From Symsagittifera roscoffensis (Eukaryota > Xenacoelomorpha > Acoela > Convolutidae), in the NCBI RefSeq assembly GCF_963678635.1, contig NW_026971270.1:1-39875 (forward strand): a stretch of 39,875 nucleotides of DNA, in the 5' to 3' direction. Below, in pieces: positions 20,208-31,155 of this stretch. Within the stretch, counting starts at the first letter, position 1. Every line of letters starts with the position of its first letter. The notes under the pieces were generated by a model, which worked only from the letters and a program-made list of their open reading frames with translations, was not told where the DNA came from and searched no databases. The position numbers and the translations under genes are program-made.

Positions 20208-20875
20208 CAGTTCTGATTTAAATTATCTGGACAAAATGAACAAAACTTTCAAACAGAAAAAAAGTTAATTAGAATTTCGTTATATTTTTTCTACGAAAGA
20301 CTCAACCAAAATTTTACCCCAAAAATGGGTCATTTTGGCTTTTTCAATTAATCAAGAATTATGCTGAAACTACTTTGTTAATTGATTAGGAATATATATC
20401 ACAAGAAGCCTCTTACACAGTCCAACAATGTTTTAGAAAGGTTAAATCTCCAAAAATTTGTATCAGAGAAATTAGTTTTAATTGATAGTCAAAAATGTGA
20501 TTTTACTATATAAAACCCAAAAACTTTGCTTAAAACAAATTTTAAACAATTTACTCAATTTTTTGGAGATTTATTTTTTCTGGAATTTTGTTGGGATGTG
20601 TTAGAGGCTTTTTGTGATATCAATTTCTCATCTTTAAACTAAATAATTTCAGCGTAATCCTTGATTAATTAAAAAACCCAAACTGATCCAATTTTTGGGT
20701 CAAAATTCTGGTGAGAATTTTGGAGAAAAAATTCCACCATAAAAATTTTGATGAAATTCTAAACAAATTTTGTTTCTCTTCACTTTTTGTCTAATCTTAA
20801 CCAAGGTTAAGAAAAACTCGTTTAAAATTACGAAAAGTCTTACTCGTTTTGTCCAGATAATTTAAATCAGCACTG
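20208..20875. mobile_element. Foldback MITE, Tc1/mariner-like termini, TA duplication
   Basis: The left end CAGTTCTGATTTAAATTATC (continuing TGGACAAAATGA) and the right end, which reads CAGTGCTGATTTAAATTATC (continuing TGGACAAAACGAG) on the other strand, are inverted termini flanked by TA on both sides. The inversion covers the whole element: TCACAAGAAGCCTCTTACAC at 20,400 pairs with GTGTTAGAGGCTTTTTGTGA at 20,598, and the ACCCCAAAAATGGGTCATTT and TTAATCAAGAATTATGCTGA regions also have partners. It is therefore a 668-bp palindrome with arms of about 330 bp, without coding capacity. Confidence 0.9.
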
Positions 20876-22839
20876 TATAATGCTGGCCTTACAAAAACTA
20901 AATATTTCAAAGGAATTTTTAATTTCTTTTCATCGTTTTTATGAAATTTCAACATATAACCTTATTTTCGACATATACCGACCTGCATGAAACTCCATCA
21001 GTTTCAAATAAATTTAATGGCCAGCTATGAGGACCAGTAAAAAAAATTATTTAGTCAGAAATTTGTTTTCTCGAAAAAATTTATGTTCGTTTGAGTAAAA
21101 CCAAAAAAAGGTAAAAAAATGAATGCATTAGGTCATCAACCGACGGTGACTGAAATGGAAAAAAAGATTTTTTTTTGTGAACTCAATAAAAGGAACGGGG
21201 TTCTATGTAAATAACTCAAAGTAATACGTGAATCTCGATTTAAATATAGAACAAATTCCCAACAAATAAAAAAAGTAGGTTCCTTTCCATTTTTATTGAT
21301 TTTACTGAAATTTATTTGAAGCCTCTCAATTTTTTTTTGAATGATTCTTTTCTTGTTTTAACTCTTATAAACTCAAAGAAAGCACTGAAAGTTTCGACTG
21401 CCTTTTAATTGATCTCGGATAATTTGATAAATTAAATACTGACTGATGAAATTTAGGCTGACAAAATCAAAAATTAAGAATGGCAATTTGAGTCGTGTAT
21501 GGAGATAATTAATTTCATTAGCTGCCTCAATTCTGTTTCAAACAACTTAGTTATTTAATGATGATAAAACAAACAGTTTTCCTCGTACTCGCCGCAAGAT
21601 ATTATAGTAGGATACTATGGCCACACTTGGCTGGCCACATGCAGAGCATGAGATCAATCCCCCGAGGCCAGAGTTTTGTTAAAGTGGTCTGAACAAAAAA
21701 AAACACCCCGAGCACATGTATTCCCCACTTTATTCGAAATTTGGAACAATAGTTAGTTTCTAGAACGTTATGAGAGTTGGAAACAAAACAAAAGTCAAGT
21801 TACACATAAAACATGCAATTGTTACACTATTTTACCAAAACAACTGAAAACTTGTCAAATTTACACCACATTTATGAGACTCATTTTGAGATCACTTCAT
21901 TTTTGTTTCTCTTACTGCAATCTTAGAGACACAAACTTTTTTCGTAATGGCTGCTGCTGAATCACTGGCTTGCTGTATAACAAACTGCTGGAATGGATTT
22001 TTCTTCAGTTGTTTGAATTATTTGAAAAAAGTGTAACTACTGAATAACCGAAGTATCACAATTAAGGCATCACCAACAAGTACCCTCACAGAGTGCATTT
22101 TCTTATCATGTATTGAATCGAATAAAATCAAATGGGATTTTAAATCGAAGATCTAAAAAACTTTAAGCTCTTGAGAAAAAAGCATTCGAGCATTAAAACA
22201 TCTTAATGTTACTGTTTTCACTACTCGAAGATCGGAAAAGAGCTTGCAATTCACGCGGTTTGTTTTCAGCTAATTTTTGCTACCAAAAGAAAAACTCTTA
22301 ACGCTAAAAAATGTATTTTATGGAAGCCCGTATGGCCGTAAAATCAATTTTTTACGGAAAAACAATATAAAATCTCGTTTCGAGAAGTATTTGTCATAAA
22401 TTTTTTGTTTTTCAAAAAAAAACTATTAAAAAAAGGTATGGGAAGGCAATTGTAACGTTAAATCAATAAGATCAATAAGGCAAATTTTCTATTTGTCCTA
22501 TTTCAATTGCGGCTTATAGAACAAGAAATTATATGTAAAATTTGACTAAAATGCAGTTTTGTTTTCTTTTTTCAACGACATTCATACTTTGTCATTTAAG
22601 ATTTCTCCTATATCGATTTAGTAGGAACATTTTGTGATTCGTGCACAGCTACGCGCTATTCATTTTGCTTTTGACATTTTTTAAAAACTAATTTGAAAGT
22701 TTTCTCCACGTCTATTTATAGCGGTTGTTTTTCCTTTTCTTGCAGATTATTTCTTACGAGTATTTCTTGTCATGTTGAATTTCGAATAATTTTGTTTGTT
22801 GGATATTGCAAGTATCAAATGCTGCACAAACTGAACATT

Positions 22840-24177
22840 GGAAACACATAAAATTGTTTCAAAGTGTCGAGCAATTACAATGCTCTTCTTCAGTAAATTA
22901 GAAGGTGAAAAAAGTATCGTTCCTTGTAACTCTCTTTTCACAGTATTTTGACAGCTCTTGACAAAAACAACAAAAAGTAGTTGAAAATAATAGCAGCACT
23001 ATTTTTCTCAAAATAATTCTGAGAAAAATTCATGTTTCCTTTTCTTCCTCAATTAAAAAAAGACGCGAAATCAGGAGTCAGGATAAGAGCTAACCAAAAT
23101 AGTTTTTCTAAATTGAGCTGATTTTATCACGGTCAAACGGTTTTAAAACACAAAAAATTTGAAGTAACGGCATATTTTACTTCAATTGCAAAAGTTTTTT
23201 TTGGTCAAGAACAGTCTATCAAAAATAAGCGTATGACATTATTTGGCAGAGGTTTATTCTATCTTAACTTGAACTCTTTGCCAAATTTCATGCTGTAGGT
23301 GACTTATTCTACTTTGTTGCCACAGAAACATTTTTCTACATAGACAAATAGTGGCTAATTTATGTCAGCATAATCGTATATAATAATTTTTTCAACAAAT
23401 CTAAATAGCCTTTATGATGGTGGTCGCTCTTAATTATAAATAAATTTGGGGCCCTTTAGCAAAAAAGACGAAAGATTGATGTCGAGGTTGCTTTTTCAAC
23501 TTTAGTCAAATATGAAATTTCATCTAAATCATTTTGACATTTTTCTTATCATGGGAAAAATTTTGATAGTCAAAGGTCAAAATCAATTTTTTTTTCAAAA
23601 ATTGTCTTATTCAAAAACTTTTTTTTTGGGATATCTAACGCGTACTTGGTTGCTTTTTTATAATTCTTGAAGACGGAAACCATTCTGGACAGAAACGTTT
23701 CCCAATGAAAACAGTTCACAATGATGCAGGCTAGTTTTCCATATGTTGAATTTTAGGATTCAAAGTATGTTAATTTAAGTATAAAAAAGGCTGTGAACTT
23801 TATGTTCAGAAATAAAAATTAAAAGTTCTCTACAAATTTAATTCATTGACAACAATTTACCCCAGGTACCCTGAAGGACAATAATTGAAAAGTAAAAAAA
23901 AACTGCGTTAATTAAAAATTGAATATTGCCAAAAAATAAATTTATTAATCTCTTGTAACAAAAACTAATTATAAAACCCTAACGCGCGCAGTCAGAGATC
24001 TTATAACAAAAACTTTTAAAGAAACCCTAATTAGCCCAACTCGATCAAACGAACCTAAAAAAGTGACAAGCTACAACCAATAACAATTCTCGTGATGCCC
24101 ATGCCACCCACGCTTAGAAGTTCTACTGAAAAAAATGTACGGTCTCAATTTGCTTGATTTACAATGTTTGGGATCAA
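22840..24177 (+). repeat. Intronic duplication, copy 1
   Basis: Aligns along its length with 25,140-26,325, in direct orientation, offset 2.15-2.31 kb. Landmarks in both copies are AGTGTTTCAAA(A/G)TGTCGAGC, TTTTGACAGCTCTTGACAAAAA, GGTCGCTCTTAA, CGTACTTGGTTGC, AAGACGGAAACCATTC, AACCCTAAC and the B-box exon at the end. Divergence is considerable, so the duplication is old. Confidence 0.88.
24059..24177 (+). pseudogene. Dead copy of the B-box exon
   Basis: Aligns codon for codon, without a frameshift, with the start of the functional exon at 26,207. The TTTCAG acceptor is not conserved at the matching place. The first zinc ligand Cys (TGT) has become CGT (Arg), a Gln codon has become TAG, the next zinc Cys codon has become TGA, and the fourth B-box Cys is Tyr. 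The AHATHA and CTVSICLI parts remain readable. It cannot encode a B-box and is best seen as a duplicated exon lost after the duplication. Confidence 0.88.
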
Positions 24178-25139
24178 GAAAATCAATTCTTAACATGAAA
24201 TAAAAAACCTCTGGATTCGAAAATATTTTTTTTTGATATTCAAACAAAAATGAAGAAAAGGCATTTTTATCATAAAAATAATTATTTTGAGCAATAATTC
24301 TGGATTTCTTAATTTGGTTGCGGATTCTGAAACAAGAAAATGACATTAAAATTTAAAAAACACTGCAGTTATTTTTCTTTTTCATCAATTTTTCTGCTTT
24401 GCCATTTTGGATTTTTTCTTACATCAAATAAAAAAGAACATTCTGTGCTGCTTAAGAGATTGTTTGATTTCATGATTTGTCAAGGATTAATTTGAAAAGT
24501 TTTTTTTATTTTTTATGGAATTTTTTTGCACGAAAAATCAAATATTTTTTATTAAGAAACGGTGAACGTAGTTCAGACTCCTTTATAGATCGTAACTACT
24601 TCCTTTCCGTTTTTTTTGCAAAAATTTCGGAAAAAAATATTTTACGTCAATTTACTTTTTTGCAGTTTTCTTTTTGATTCATTTTCAAGTTCAAAAATTT
24701 ACATATGTTAAAAGGGAGGCTACTTGCTTTATCGACCGGCAAAAGCGCAAAAACCTAAAAAATTTGTGATTGAATTCTAATTTCAAAACTAGAATTTAAT
24801 TTTAAATTTCCCAACGAAAAAAAGTTTACCTATTGATCTAGATATCTCAAAATAGATTAATTTTACTTTAAAAGGTTCAATGATAAATTGAAAAAAAAAA
24901 TTCAACGAACTTTAAGGCCACCTATTTTTTCTCTGAAACTCGAAAAATGAGATCTTTCAAAAAACAAGCCAGATTTTTCCTGTGCTTCGGGTTCAATGAC
25001 TCTTTTGCAACTGTCTGCTAGCTATGTTCACATTAGATAATTTTGACAATTGGGATTGGCACTGATTGAATAGTGCACACATTAAAAATTGGATAAAACC
25101 TAAACGCTTTTACCATAAATATTTAAATATTTTGGCTTG

Positions 25140-26325
25140 TGCCATAAATACCATGAAAGTGTTTCAAAATGTCGAGCTCTCATTCTGCTTGTTTTCAGCA
25201 AATTGGAAAGTGGAAAAACATCGTTCAAACTATTTTTTTGTAATAATATTTTGACAGCTCTTGACAAAAAGGTTGACACAATTGTTAGACTAATAGTAGC
25301 CTTATTTTTGTAAAATTAATTCTAAGATTAATCCTTCTTCCTTAATTCCTCAATTAGGAAAACGAAAAAATAAGAAAAAGATATAATATTAATGTTTATA
25401 ATCAGGATACGAGCTAACCAAAAACGTTTTTTCAAAGTTTACATGATTGAGTTTACGTTTTCTCTTTTTACAAATGATTGTGGGTTAGTTTATGTAAGCA
25501 TGCAAATATACGCATCCTTCCAAAAATTTGAATAGCTTCTATTATGCGGGTCGCTCTTAAGTTAAAAAAACTTTTTTGATCCAAACTTTGTAAATATGAC
25601 GAAAAATTGTTGTCGAGGACCCCAGAAAAATACGTCATTTTGCTTAAAACATTTTTGGTTTTTTATATCGTTTGAAAGCATCTGATGCCCAGATGTCGAA
25701 ATCAAAATTCTTGTTTTTTTTGCAAAACTTATGTTTTATAAAATTTTTGACAATTCGGGATACCTAACTCGTACTTGGTTGCGTTTGTATAATGAGTTAA
25801 GACGGAAACCATTCGGATCAGAAACGGTTCCCAATAAAAACAGTTCCTAATGAAAGACAATATTTTTCCGAATGTTGAAATCTAAGATGCAAAATTTGTA
25901 AGCTTTAGAATAAAAAAGGATGTTTTTATACATTTTTCTCAAGAAAGAGAATTTTAGTTTTCAATCCATTTTTTTTCATTGACAAAAAACTTCACCAGGC
26001 ACTCTAAAGGACAAAAAAGGAAAACTGAAAGAAAAAAATCTGAAAACATAAAATTGAGCGCCGCCAAAAAAATTGTTTTATCGCGTACTTGTAGCAAAAA
26101 TTAACTCAAAAACCCTAACAGGGGCTGTCAGAACATTCAAGAATTTACTTTGACACGCTTCATCCTACGTAAAAATTTTGGTGCAAAACTGTCAAATGTG
26201 TTTCAGAAATATCACAGGCTACAACCAATTTCAGTTATTGTGATGCCCATGCCACCCATGCTCAGCAGTTCTTCTGCAAAAGTTGTATGGTCTCGATTTG
26301 CTTGATTTGTTGGGATGAGAATCAT
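25140..26325 (+). repeat. Intronic duplication, copy 2, carrying the live exon start
   Basis: Partner of 22,840-24,177. Its right end overlaps the first ~120 bp of the functional B-box exon. Homology fades right after the CLIC motif (about 26,325), so only the start of the exon was duplicated, or the rest of copy 1 was deleted. Confidence 0.85.
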
Positions 26326-27822
26326 GAAGATGAGAGCAAACATACAGTCATTACGATGGAAAAGTACTTGCAGCCCCAGGAAAAGATTCAAAAGAAACTC
26401 CGATCTTATCAATCAGAGTGTAGCAAAATGACTGAACTCGTACGTCAGTGGCCCAACTTTGTGGGCCAATTTCAAAGCGTATCGCGATTGCAGGATGAAG
26501 TTATGAAAAGTAGGACACCAAACGAGGTTGAAACTAAATCAAACGATGTGAAAGTCAAAATTGATAATGAAAAAAAGAAGTTGAAGAGTTTTAAATCCGA
26601 TATTTTGTCCCAATTTGCTATCATGGAAACCGCTATTGAATCTATCTTCATCGAAGATATTGCTACCAAGGTTGTCCTCTCTGGCAACTTGATCACCCAA
26701 GATGAAGACAGGTCATCTAGTGGTACGACTGGTACTCCTCAGACAGGAGGACTGGTTAGAGGCAACGATAGAAGTGAGACGAGAGAAGAAGTAAATGGGA
26801 GAGTATTGGTTGGGTTTACCGAGATTGGGAAGACCGATGATGTGATCTACTGCTTTAAGGCTGTTTATAACTCCAAGACCAGAGAGTTGCTGTGCAATTG
26901 TTTCCAGTCTAACGAACTTATGATTAAAGTGTTTGGTGTGACAGGTGAGCAGAACGATCAGTTAGATCTGAAGAGACATATGAAATGGTCAGGTTTGCGG
27001 GGAACAGAAAACGCATTGTGGGACATTTGTGTAGACGAAACGAGTAACACTTTGTATGGAGTTGTTGTGAACAAGAAAGGATATGTTAGTAGAGTGGAAG
27101 AATTGGATCAAATTAGTCTGAAGATGAAAGCAGTGTTAGACACACAAGAAGTACCCTATGGAGGAGGTTCTGTTCTTTGGTACTTGAGATCCAAGAATGG
27201 CACGACAGTTTTAGCAGTTTGGGACGAAAGAAAAAAGAGCAAGTGGCACAGTGTTATAATGTACAAGAACAATGCTCGACTGTGCACTGTTCCTCTGGAC
27301 ATAAAAACGGATGGTTGTGTGCCTGACCGTGGTAGTGTGCTGATGATCAACGAGACCAAGATGCTGCTCAGTTGTGGCTATGGAAGCAAAAAAATCGCAG
27401 TGGTGTCATTGAAACAACAACAACAAACACAGCAACAACATTACACTCAAGCATCACCTTCATCAACAAACTTTTCAGCTACAACAAATATGAAGATTGT
27501 TTATCTAGCTACACCTGGAAGTCTTAGTATTGCCTCTCTTGTATGGACACCATCAGTGCATCCTTTCCAAGGATATCTCTTGATTGGGGGCTACCATGCA
27601 TCTTCCATTCAATCGGAAATATTTAAAGTAGACTTCGAAATTGACTTCAGGGGTGTTATACATGGGGAAGAGTTGATACTCAGACATGCGGAAGGTGTTC
27701 CACCCCTGAAAGACATCCGGGGATTGGTTCAAATTGATCACTCGACTGTTTTCGCTGTAAAAGGAGAATTTTTGATTCAATGCAATCCGCTTTTGCTGAA
27801 ACAGGAGTTCAGCAACACTTGA
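26207..27822 (+). CDS. TRIM-like protein, exon 2 (B-box, coiled coil, C-terminal domain)
   Basis: The acceptor is GTGTTTCAG at 26,206. The exon begins AA-ATA-TCA and joins exon 1 in phase (G+AA), giving a 633-residue protein from the 19,707 start. The B-box type 2 pattern is C-x2-H-x8-C-x2-C-x4-C-x2-C-x4-H-x5-H, visible as CDAHATHAQQFFCKSCMVSI followed by CLICWDENH. The ATG at 26,287 lies inside the B-box, so it is not the natural start. A charged, heptad-like helix follows (EKIQKKLRSYQSECSKMTEL; KVKIDNEKKKLKSFKSDIL). Next come a Ser/Thr/Gly-rich linker (SSSGTTGTPQTGGLVRGN) and about 370 residues of alternating hydrophobic strands with a Gln/Thr-rich insert (KQQQQTQQQ, near 27,412). The C-terminal part may be a beta-propeller, as in TRIM-NHL proteins, but I cannot identify the repeats. 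No intron is evident in the exon. It ends with TGA at 27,820-27,822. Confidence 0.88.
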
Positions 27823-28640
27823 ATACATTTCTCGATTTCACAAACAACTCCATTGTTATCCGATATCACAACTAAATTTGTTCACCTGGCAGCTAAATGA
27901 CAATGATATACTTACATATTGAAGTGAAAAAAGTCTATTAATCGAAAACTTGTGCTTGTCCTTCATCAATTACAGTTATGTCTCATGCAAATCAGCAACT
28001 CAAAAAGTTACCGTTTTGAATATTTACTAATGCATTTCATTGATAATTAAAGTTTATGTACACAAAGCAGTGTTTTACACTCCCACCTTGCTTTGTTTAA
28101 ATTTCATGATAGATTTGACGTTAAAAGGTAGCGTCCTATGGATAACAAAAGGTCTTTTTATAACTTACAGCCTTATCAAATTCAGAATAATAATGGCTCG
28201 TTCTATTCAGCCTTTCGGTTCAAAAAAAATTCCTGAAAAGCTTAATGGGAAATCCGGGACAAAAATATTCGTGAGTAGCCGCCGGATATGCCCCACAATG
28301 CGACTCTTTAGTCCTAGAGAGTAGTTCAGGAACCCGGAGACAAATAAAGTAAGCATCAGGCAGGGAACCCAACCAAATGTATCGTACGATGATACCCCAC
28401 TCCCAACCCCCAATAAAATAAAATAAAGGTAAAAAATTATTTGCGCTTGGTATGAAATGCATCCCGGGTCGAAGTGCTCGATTTTTGTTCCGACTTTCTC
28501 GACCAAATTTCGGTATGTTTTGACTTTCTCAACCAAATTTTGGTATGTTCGGCATTCTGGAACCAACAAAAGCATGTATGTTTCCCCGGATCCAACAAAT
28601 ATGTTTCAACATATCTGAACTCAACTTTGTACATTTTAAT
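27823..28640 (+). other. 3' flank of the TRIM-like gene; no further gene seen
   Basis: An ATTAAA at 28,046-28,051 is a possible variant polyadenylation signal. A minus-strand open frame (28,575-28,207) has only a faint resemblance to a channel segment and is not called. 28,455-28,560 repeats TTTCTC(A/G)ACCAAATTT(C/T)GGTATGTT twice, the same TCGAC-type motif found at 30.1-31.2 kb. Confidence 0.45.
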
Positions 28641-29148
28641 TAGTTAGTTAGGTAGGTTAGCTTGTTTTATTTGTAGATATGTCACATAATCCCATTTGTA
28701 CATATCATTTTGTCAGCTGTACAATCGCTGTAAATATCTGTTTAATTGTGTAGGTAGCCTGTATATATTACCATATAATCATCTCCATTGTAAATTTTAC
28801 TCTCTGTGAATTTCCATTGCTGCTAAACGCGGTTACTTTTTGTTTCAACTTTAGCCCTGGTGGAGTGTCGGAAGAATGGATGTATGTGTGATATTGGCTA
28901 GATTGAGGAGCGGGCAGATATAAATTTTTAGGCAGTGGGGAATGTTGTGATTTAGTATTTTAGTATCTCTTAACCTTGAACTTTATTGATTAATCAAGTA
29001 CCAGCTAACGTCCACTCTACGAAGTCCAGTGGACTTCGACTCACTAGTTGCTCTTTTTAGACTACAGTCAGTTTTAATTTACACAATAATTTTATTCCTT
29101 TTAAACTTAGTTAGATAACAGAATTTCCAGTATTTCACACCTTTTATT
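28640..29148 (+). mobile_element. Candidate LTR/leader of the second gag remnant
   Basis: This stretch directly precedes a gag frame and holds a TATA-like GATATAAATTTTTAG near 28,916, a perfect 19-bp palindrome at 29,020-29,038, and ends next to a primer-site-like sequence. The true left end is uncertain; TGTTGTGATTTAG near 28,945 is an alternative start. No second LTR copy was found in the window, so the call rests on position and partial signals. Confidence 0.35.
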
Positions 29149-29902
29149 ATGGCGCAGTCAGCAACTGATTCGAATCTGCGGGGAATACCCGCCTTTCGGC
29201 CAAACCACACGGTAGAACCTCCCACCCAATGGAACAACTGGATAGACCAATTTCACCTGGCTATAATTGCGAAGGAAAATCTAGATAAAGACAATCTAAA
29301 GGAACCATTAGAAGGGAAGACAACGTTACCAATCCTAGAAGGCGCCCAGGAGTCAGAAACTGACCAGCAGAGGAAAACTAGAGAGGCCAGGAATAAAGAG
29401 AACATGCGAGTCTATGAGCACGCAGAAGATGAAAGACTAGCAGAAGAATGAGGAATGAGGACATATGAGGCCGACAAAAAAGTAAGATCAATCCTTTACC
29501 TGGCCCTAGGAGCGGAAGGAAAAAGAGTTTTTTCGAATTGCTAGAAGCCGCTTTTATTAAACCGACAAATATAACGTTTGAACGATATAAATTACTAAGC
29601 AGGAAAAAAAAGATAGAGAATCCTACTAACAATTTTGGGGCGCACTATCAGACTTAGAAAGAAGATGCGAAATTGGAATCAACGCTGAACAGGAGTGGAT
29701 CAGACATAAAAATATTTTTAACATGAAAAATTGTGGTTCACAACGTAGACTACTCTCGGAAACTCTTAACCCAGTGGATGCACTCAACCAAGCAATAATC
29801 GACGAAAAAGGCTACTACAACCATCTGAAATTAACAAATATGACTAGATCATTCAACACGACAGGAAGTCGCGGCAGAGTGTATAAAATTTTAATAATGT
29901 AA
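29149..29902 (+). pseudogene. Second gag remnant, different Ty3/gypsy-like family
   Basis: The frame opens MAQSATDSNLRGIPAF and contains PTQWNNWIDQFHLAI, a gag N-terminal pattern. A TGA at 29,449-29,451 interrupts it. The same frame then continues as MRTYEADKKVRSILYLALGA up to a TAG near 29,540. A shift leads to ELLEAAFIKPTNITFERYKL, and a second shift near 29,630 leads to FWGALSDLERRCEIGINAEQ and LLSETLNPVDALNQAIIDEK, ending at TAA 29,900-29,902. That is the capsid-like region of gag, broken by one internal stop and two shifts. Nothing after it resembles a zinc knuckle, protease or polymerase, so the element is 3'-truncated. It shares no sequence with the minus-strand gag at 5.9-9.1 kb. Confidence 0.75.
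29150..29163 (+). promoter_or_regulatory. Possible tRNA-Ser primer-binding site
   Basis: TGGCGCAGTCAGCA begins with ten bases complementary to the CCA-ended 3' terminus of many animal serine tRNAs; some insect gypsy-group elements use a site starting TGGCGCAGTC. It overlaps the gag ATG, which is unusual, since gag normally starts after the site. It could be coincidence or the result of a leader deletion. Confidence 0.4.
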
Positions 29903-30104
29903 GAAAGGAACCAAGCTTGAACATAGAAAGATTAAAGACAGTTTAGACGGTTTGTCTTTGGCTCAAAAAATGATAATTTTTATCGCAATTTTGGGACCAT
30001 GTGCAGGCCTTTTTATGGCGGTTTTGTATATGGTCAGGAAAACTGATGTTCTAGCTAACTGCATTTTAAAATTATTTATAAAATAGATTTTTTTTGCTCA
30101 AATT

Positions 30105-30560
30105 TGTTTCGACCGATCAGCTCTTTGTTTCATCGTTGAGTTCGTCTGTGCTGTAAATTTGTGCTCGACGTTGTACGTCGACCAGCTCAATTTTTTGTTT
30201 TAACTTCGGGTTCGACTGTGCTGTAAATTTGTGTTCAATTTTAGGTTTCGACCAACTCGACTTTAGGTTTTGATTTTTAGTTTGACTGTTATGTAATTTT
30301 GTGTTTGATTTTAGGTTTCGACCAAATCGACTTTTTGCTTCGACTGATTTCGACATATGTTTCGATTTTCTTGATCAAAATTGGGTATTTTTTTTACTGT
30401 GCGCGACTTCTAATTTGACTGTGCTTGACCTATGTTTTGACTTTGCTCGACCTAAAATCCAAGTTCGCGATTTGTTTTGACTTTCTAAACTTGTGTTTCG
30501 ACTTCCTCGACCAAAAATGGGTTTGCTTTGACTGTGCGCCACAGGTTTCGACTTTCTCGA
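30105..30560 (+). repeat. TCGAC-rich degenerate repeat, block 1
   Basis: Phrases such as TTAGGTTTCGACCAA, CTCGACTTT, TTCGACTGTGCTGTAAATTTGTG and GACTTTCTCGAC recur irregularly every 20-70 bp. A block of the same type is at 30,965-31,155 and a small one at 28,455-28,560. The 10.1-kb tandem duplication also contains CGTACTCGACCCAAG. No stable protein frame exists. Confidence 0.75.
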
Positions 30561-30964
30561 CGTTCTAAATTACCAAATAATATGTTACTTGACAAAAAGT
30601 ATTATTTATGCTTTTCAGTTGATTTTTTGTGATGATGCTTGATTTGAAAATAAACTACGGAAACCTGTAAACTGTAAAAACCTTAGTCGAAAGTTTATTT
30701 TCTAGTTGAATCTTACAGTTTTGCTTTAACTTTTTTTTTAAAAATCTGGCCTGAAACTGTTGTGAAAACAAAATTGTCTGTAGAATTTAATTTTTCTTGC
30801 CGCAGGAATCCTTTCAAAACTTGAAGGATTCACTCTAAATTTTTTAGTTTTGCGGTAGGCAAATCTCCTCAATAGACTGTTTTTAGTTGCAACTTGCTGA
30901 CGTAGGTCGTTTCCGAGCAGATTTTTGTTGCTGAGTTTCCAATTTGAAATTTTGAAAAAAAAAA

Positions 30965-31155
30965 TTAGTTTGAGCTCGACTTGTGTTTCGACTTTGCTCG
31001 ACCAAAATCAGGTATCTTTCGACTGTCTCGACCTATGTTTCAATTTTATCGACCTATGATTTGACTTTCTCGGCCAAAATTGTGTATATTTCGACTTTAT
31101 GCGCGACTAGAAATTGCTTCTCGACCGCGGAACTGCACTTGCTCGTCTTTCAAAG
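30965..31155 (+). repeat. TCGAC-rich degenerate repeat, block 2
   Basis: Contains GCTCGACTTGTGTTTCGACTTTGCTCGACCAAAAT and several similar phrases. The intervening 30,561-30,964 has none and shows a small inverted pair, GGAATCCTTTCAAAACTTGAAGGATTC near 30,806, so it may be an insertion within one repeat field. Confidence 0.7.

Larger units (their letters stand above)
19993..26206 (+). other. 6.2-kb intron of the TRIM-like gene
   Basis: Bounded by donor GTATAA at 19,993 and acceptor GTGTTTCAG at 26,206. It holds the foldback element at 20,208-20,875 and the tandem duplication 22,840-26,325 with a dead exon. I see no coding exon in 20,876-22,840 or 24,176-25,139; the first has one G+C-richer patch near 21,600-21,720 (GGCCACACTTGGCTGGCCAC) of unknown nature. 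Cryptic exons for alternative N-termini cannot be excluded by eye. Confidence 0.75.

Noticed and set aside
26287-27822. Single-exon gene starting at the ATG at 26,287
   Set aside because: The frame is open upstream, and the residues before that ATG complete the B-box zinc ligands, so the ATG is internal.
28207-28575. Minus-strand frame with LNYSLGLKSRIVGHIRRLLT, reminiscent of the M3-loop region of nicotinic receptors
   Set aside because: Only a loose pattern match. There is no acceptor with a pyrimidine tract, no convincing M3 helix, and it lies 5 kb from the M2 exon beyond a retroelement. A profile search against the Cys-loop receptor transmembrane domain would decide.
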